Shown here piece after piece: positions 41,823 to 45,042 of a DNA stretch of 45,042 bases. Source of the DNA: Pseudomonadota bacterium. Its GTDB lineage: Bacteria; Pseudomonadota; Gammaproteobacteria; Burkholderiales; Burkholderiaceae_C. The position numbers were made by a program, and so were the translations under genes. Numbering within the stretch: position 1 is the stretch's first letter; each line of letters begins with the position of its first letter. The notes beneath the pieces are model-generated. The model saw only the letters and a list, made by a program, of their open reading frames with translations, had not been told where the DNA came from and ran no database searches. The stretch spans positions 1-45,042 of the forward strand of contig JAKOZT010000099.1 in assembly GCA_029779845.1 (NCBI GenBank), read 5' to 3'.

Positions 41823-42782
41823 ATGCGTCGCGATACCTTCCTGCGCTCGATGGCCGCGCTGGCCGCCGCCGGCGCGCTGCCCCTGGCCGCCCGTGCGGCG
41901 GGCCAGAACCTGAAGATGATGATCCCCGCCAACCCCGGCGGCGGCTGGGACGGCACCGGCCGCGCGCTCGGCAAGGCCTTGCAGGAGGCCGGCGCCGGCT
42001 CGGTCAGCTACGACAACAAGGGCGGCGCGGCCGGCGCGATCGGCCTGGCGCAGTTCGTCAATGGCAGCAAGGGCGACCCGAACGCGCTGATGATGATGGG
42101 CGCCGTGATGGTCGGCGGCATCATCACCGGCAAGCCGCCGGTGAACCTGTCGCAGGCCACGCCGCTGGCGCGCCTGATCAGCGAGTACCAGGTGTTCGTG
42201 CTGCCGGCCGAGTCGCCGCTGAAGTCGATGAAGGACGTGATCGAGCAGCTCAAGAAGGATCCCGGCTCGGTGAAGTGGGGCGGCGGCTCGCGCGGCTCCA
42301 CCGAGCACATCGCCGCGGCGATGATCGCGCGCGAGGTCGGCGTCGATCCGTCCAAGATCAACTACGTCGCCTTCCGCGGCGGCGGCGAGGCGGTGGCCGC
42401 CATCCTGGGCGGCAACGTCACGGTGGGTGGCAGCGGCTACACCGAGTTCGGCGAGTACATCGCGACGAAGAAGATGCGTCCGATCGCGGTGACCGCGCCG
42501 GCGCGCATCAAGGGCGTCGACGCGCCCACGCTCAAGGAGCTGGGCCTGAACATCGAGATCGGCAACTGGCGCGGCGTCTACGGTGCGCCCGGCATCAGCG
42601 CCGAGCAGCGCAAGGCGCTCACCGAGCTGGTGGTCAAGGCCACCAAGACCAAGGCCTGGGCGCAGGCGGTCGAGGCCAACGGCTGGACGCCGGCGCTGCT
42701 GGCCGGCCCGGAGTTCGACACCTTCGTCGACAACGAATTCGCCAGCCTGCGCGCGGTGATGGCCAAGGCGGGGATGATCTGA
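41823..42782 (+). CDS. tctC: Tricarboxylate transporter substrate-binding protein TctC (Bug family)
   Basis: Product of 319 residues. It captures tricarboxylates in the periplasm for the TctAB membrane parts. A signal peptide of about 26 residues is seen, with RRDTFLR before the hydrophobic stretch (a twin-arginine-like pattern) and a cut near ARA. The mature protein shows Bug family signatures: IPANPGGGWDGTGRALGKAL near residues 34-53, SYDNKGGAAGAIGL and [21 protein letters not shown] at 41810-41817 precedes the ATG. Its stop overlaps the tctB ATG by one base. Confidence 0.94.
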   Translation: MRRDTFLRSMAALAAAGALPLAARAAGQNLKMMIPANPGGGWDGTGRALGKALQEAGAGSVSYDNKGGAAGAIGLAQFVNGSKGDPNALMMMGAVMVGGIITGKPPVNLSQATPLARLISEYQVFVLPAESPLKSMKDVIEQLKKDPGSVKWGGGSRGSTEHIAAAMIAREVGVDPSKINYVAFRGGGEAVAAILGGNVTVGGSGYTEFGEYIATKKMRPIAVTAPARIKGVDAPTLKELGLNIEIGNWRGVYGAPGISAEQRKALTELVVKATKTKAWAQAVEANGWTPALLAGPEFDTFVDNEFASLRAVMAKAGMI

Positions 42783-43282
42783 TGAAGCCGGCGCTGCCGC
42801 AGACGCTGCTCGGCGCGGGGGTGCTGGCGCTGGGCGCGCTGCTGGCCGCCGGCGCCACGCAGATCAGCGCCGAGGCCGGCTACGCCGGCGTCGGCCCCAA
42901 CTTCCTGCCCTGGTTGGTGGCCGCCGCGCTGATGCTGTGCGGCGCGCTCCTCGTCCGGGAGGCGCGCAGCGGAGGCTACCGCGACATGGAGGAGCCCTCC
43001 GGCTCGGCGCGCGGCTTCTGGCCGGGCTTCCTGTGGGTGTCGGCCGGCATCCTCGCCAACGCGCTGCTGATCACCACCCTCGGCTTCATCCTCAGCTGTG
43101 CGCTGTGCTTCGTGCTGGCGGTGCGCGGCTTCAAGGCCGCCGAGGGCCGGTCCGACATGCGGCCGCGGGCCTGGCTCGTCGACGCGCTGATCGGCATCGC
43201 GATCGCCGCGCCGGTGTTCTGGATGTTCACGCAGCTGCTCGCGATCAGCCTGCCCGGGCTGACGACGACCGGCTGGATCTGA
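42782..43282 (+). CDS. tctB: Tricarboxylate transporter small membrane subunit TctB
   Basis: Product of 166 residues. Four hydrophobic segments (about 8-25, 44-60, 82-115 as a pair, 133-152) match the four-helix TctB/DUF1468 family, which forms the membrane part of the transporter with TctA. The N-terminal GAGYAGVGPNFLPW-like segment (EAGYAGVGPNFLPW, about 31-44) is typical. ATG overlaps the tctC stop (TGATG). The gap to tctA is 15 bases with GAGGAGG as its ribosome site. Confidence 0.92.
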   Translation: MKPALPQTLLGAGVLALGALLAAGATQISAEAGYAGVGPNFLPWLVAAALMLCGALLVREARSGGYRDMEEPSGSARGFWPGFLWVSAGILANALLITTLGFILSCALCFVLAVRGFKAAEGRSDMRPRAWLVDALIGIAIAAPVFWMFTQLLAISLPGLTTTGWI

Positions 43283-43297
43283 GGAGGAGGCAGGCGC

Positions 43298-44791
43298 ATG
43301 GACATCCTCAACCAGCTGCTGCAGGGCTTCGCCGTCGCGGCCACGCCGATCAACCTGCTGTGGGCGCTGCTGGGCTGCACCATCGGCACCGCGGTCGGCG
43401 TGCTGCCCGGCATCGGGCCGGCCACCGCGGTGGCGATGCTGCTGCCGATCACGCTGAAGGTCGAGCCGACCGCCTCGATGATCTTCTTCGCCGGCATCTA
43501 CTACGGCGCGATGTACGGCGGCTCGACCACCTCCATCCTGCTGAACACGCCGGGCGAATCGGGCTCGATGGTCACCGCGATGGAAGGCAACAAGATGGCC
43601 AAGAACGGCCGCGCCGGCGCCGCGCTGGCGACGGCCGCGATCGGCTCCTTCGTCGCCGGCACCATCGCCACCGTGGTGGTGACCTTCTTCGCGCCCTTCG
43701 TCGCCAACTTCGCGGTCAAGCTCGGGCCGCCCGAGTACTTCCTGCTGATGGTGCTGGCCTTCTGCACGGTGTCGGCGGTGCTCGGCAAGAGCACGCTGCG
43801 CGGCCTCGTCGCGCTGTTCGTCGGGCTGGCGATGGGGCTGGTGGGCATCGACCAGATCACCGGCCAGGCGCGCTACACCGGCGGCGTGCCCGAACTGATG
43901 GACGGGCTCGAGGTGGTGCTGATCGCGGTCGGCCTGTTCGCGGTGGCCGAGGCGCTCTACGCGGTGCTGTACGAGGGCCGCGTGGAGGAATCGCAGAACC
44001 GCATGAGCAAGGTGCACATGACGCGCGCGGAGTGGCGCCGCTCCTGGCCGGCCTGGCTGCGTGCCACCGTCATCGGCACACCGTTCGGCTGCATCCCGGC
44101 CGGCGGCAGCGAGATCCCGACCTTCCTCAGCTACGCCACCGAGAAGAAGCTCTCCAAGCACAAGGAGGAGTTCGGCACCACCGGCGCGATCGAAGGCGTG
44201 GCGGGGCCGGAAGCGGCCAACAACGCGGCCATCACCGCCACGCTGATCCCGCTGCTGACGCTGGGCATCCCGACCTCGAACACCACCGCGATCCTGCTCG
44301 GCGCGTTCCAGAACTACGGCATCAACCCGGGGCCGCAGCTGTTCGACAAGAACGCCGCGCTGGTGTGGGCGCTGATCGCCTCGCTGTACATCGGCAACGT
44401 GATGCTGCTGGTGCTCAACCTGCCGCTGGTGGGGCTGTGGGTCAAGCTCTTGAAGATTCCCAAGCCGCAGCTGTACGCCGGCATCCTGATCTTCGCGACG
44501 GTGGGCGTGTACGGCATGCGCCAGTCGGCCTTCGACCTGGTGCTGCTGTACGCGATCGGCCTGCTCGGCGTGGTGATGCGCCGCTTCGACTTCCCGACCG
44601 CGCCGGTGGTCGTGGGCATGATCCTCGGGCCCTTGGCCGAGGCGCAGATGCGCAACGCGCTGTCGATCGGCGAGGGCCACTGGGGCGTGTTCGTGCAGCG
44701 GCCGATGTCGATCGTGCTGCTCGTGATCGTCGTCGCGGTGCTGGTGCTGCCGCGCGTGGCGAAGGCGCGGCGGCGCGCGCGATTCGGCTGA
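43298..44791 (+). CDS. tctA: Tricarboxylate transporter large membrane subunit TctA
   Basis: Product of 497 residues with about 11-12 membrane segments. The family signature [19 protein letters not shown] lies near residues 29-47, with [15 protein letters not shown] after it. The second-half repeat has [21 protein letters not shown] and [23 protein letters not shown] precedes the ATG. It completes tctCBA, the citrate/tricarboxylate uptake system using an ion gradient. The right copy of the inverted repeat starts six bases after the stop codon. Confidence 0.96.
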   Translation: MDILNQLLQGFAVAATPINLLWALLGCTIGTAVGVLPGIGPATAVAMLLPITLKVEPTASMIFFAGIYYGAMYGGSTTSILLNTPGESGSMVTAMEGNKMAKNGRAGAALATAAIGSFVAGTIATVVVTFFAPFVANFAVKLGPPEYFLLMVLAFCTVSAVLGKSTLRGLVALFVGLAMGLVGIDQITGQARYTGGVPELMDGLEVVLIAVGLFAVAEALYAVLYEGRVEESQNRMSKVHMTRAEWRRSWPAWLRATVIGTPFGCIPAGGSEIPTFLSYATEKKLSKHKEEFGTTGAIEGVAGPEAANNAAITATLIPLLTLGIPTSNTTAILLGAFQNYGINPGPQLFDKNAALVWALIASLYIGNVMLLVLNLPLVGLWVKLLKIPKPQLYAGILIFATVGVYGMRQSAFDLVLLYAIGLLGVVMRRFDFPTAPVVVGMILGPLAEAQMRNALSIGEGHWGVFVQRPMSIVLLVIVVAVLVLPRVAKARRRARFG

Positions 44792-44797
44792 GCGCTC

Positions 44798-45035
44798 ATA
44801 CCGACCAGCGATCAATCGTTCAGAAAGCCCGCCGCGAGTCCAAGCGGCAAAGGGCCATGCGGGCCGCCCGCGGCGCTTCGATGAGACGGTCGGCCCTGCG
44901 GGCCGACTGCCTTGCGCTGCTCGGTCTCGCGGCCCCGCCGCGGAACTCGCTTCGCGGGCTATCCGCCCGCTGCGCTCGATCACCCGCGGCGAGCATGAGG
45001 ACGAAGCGCGCGGGTACGCGCGCGGGCCACGAGCC
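44798..45035 (-). repeat. Palindrome-rich dispersed repeat, right copy
   Basis: Reverse complement of 1-238 with only a few differences. It starts six bases after the tctA stop, as the left copy ends at the ppsR stop, so both copies sit at the 3' end of a gene. The same three hairpins are kept, although the GCGGGC stem has one extra base in its loop here. Seven more bases follow to the window end, and the element may continue outside. Confidence 0.9.
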
Positions 45036-45042
45036 CTGCGCT

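Overview
The window is very GC-rich and its genes read as the core chromosome of a betaproteobacterium, most likely Burkholderiales. The evidence is the gene order (rpsF-priB-rpsR-rplI-dnaB, grpE-dnaK-dnaJ, alaA-hom-thrC-moeA-moaD), the divergent ppsR/ppsA pair, and a TctCBA/TctDE tricarboxylate transport locus. I cannot name a genus from sequence alone. I see no rRNA, tRNA, CRISPR array, transposase or phage gene. Almost all DNA is coding; no gene-free stretch exceeds about 300 bases.

Layout, left to right. Positions 1-238 are a palindrome-rich repeat that returns in inverted orientation at 44798-45035, so the window is bounded by two copies of one element. Next come ppsR(-)/ppsA(+) (PEP synthetase and its regulator), panC-panB (pantothenate) and moeA-mobA-moaA (molybdenum cofactor), all on the minus strand, then a secreted NlpC/P60 peptidase. 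acuI and prpE (two routes to propionyl-CoA) follow on plus with a clear terminator. After them are a probable periplasmic ATP-dependent DNA ligase, a PIN-PhoH ATPase, bcp and a Mth938-like protein. alaA-hom-thrC-moeA-moaD form a tightly overlapping plus-strand operon joining amino-acid synthesis to a second molybdenum cofactor set. moaE-crcB continue it beyond an oppositely oriented lipoprotein gene. clpB follows with a good sigma-32 promoter.

The second half holds an unrecognised protein with a Roadblock/LC7-like C-terminus, nadB, the rpsF-priB-rpsR-rplI ribosomal operon, dnaB, and a PA0069-type radical SAM gene whose start codon abuts a LexA box. A receiver-TPR protein, the grpE-dnaK-dnaJ chaperone operon (strong sigma-32 promoter before grpE) and a small RHH/PIN toxin-antitoxin pair come next. 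Last are the tctD-tctE-hslR minus-strand operon and, divergent from it, tctC-tctB-tctA. The tctD/tctC gap carries two GACAGC repeats 11 bases apart, a plausible TctD site.

The parts that stand out from ordinary core annotation are the flanking inverted repeat, the LexA-box radical SAM gene, the Roadblock-like protein, the coupling of hslR to the TctDE two-component system, the lipoprotein gene splitting the moaD-moaE run, and a likely CTG start for priB. I did not find a clear new defence or mobile system.
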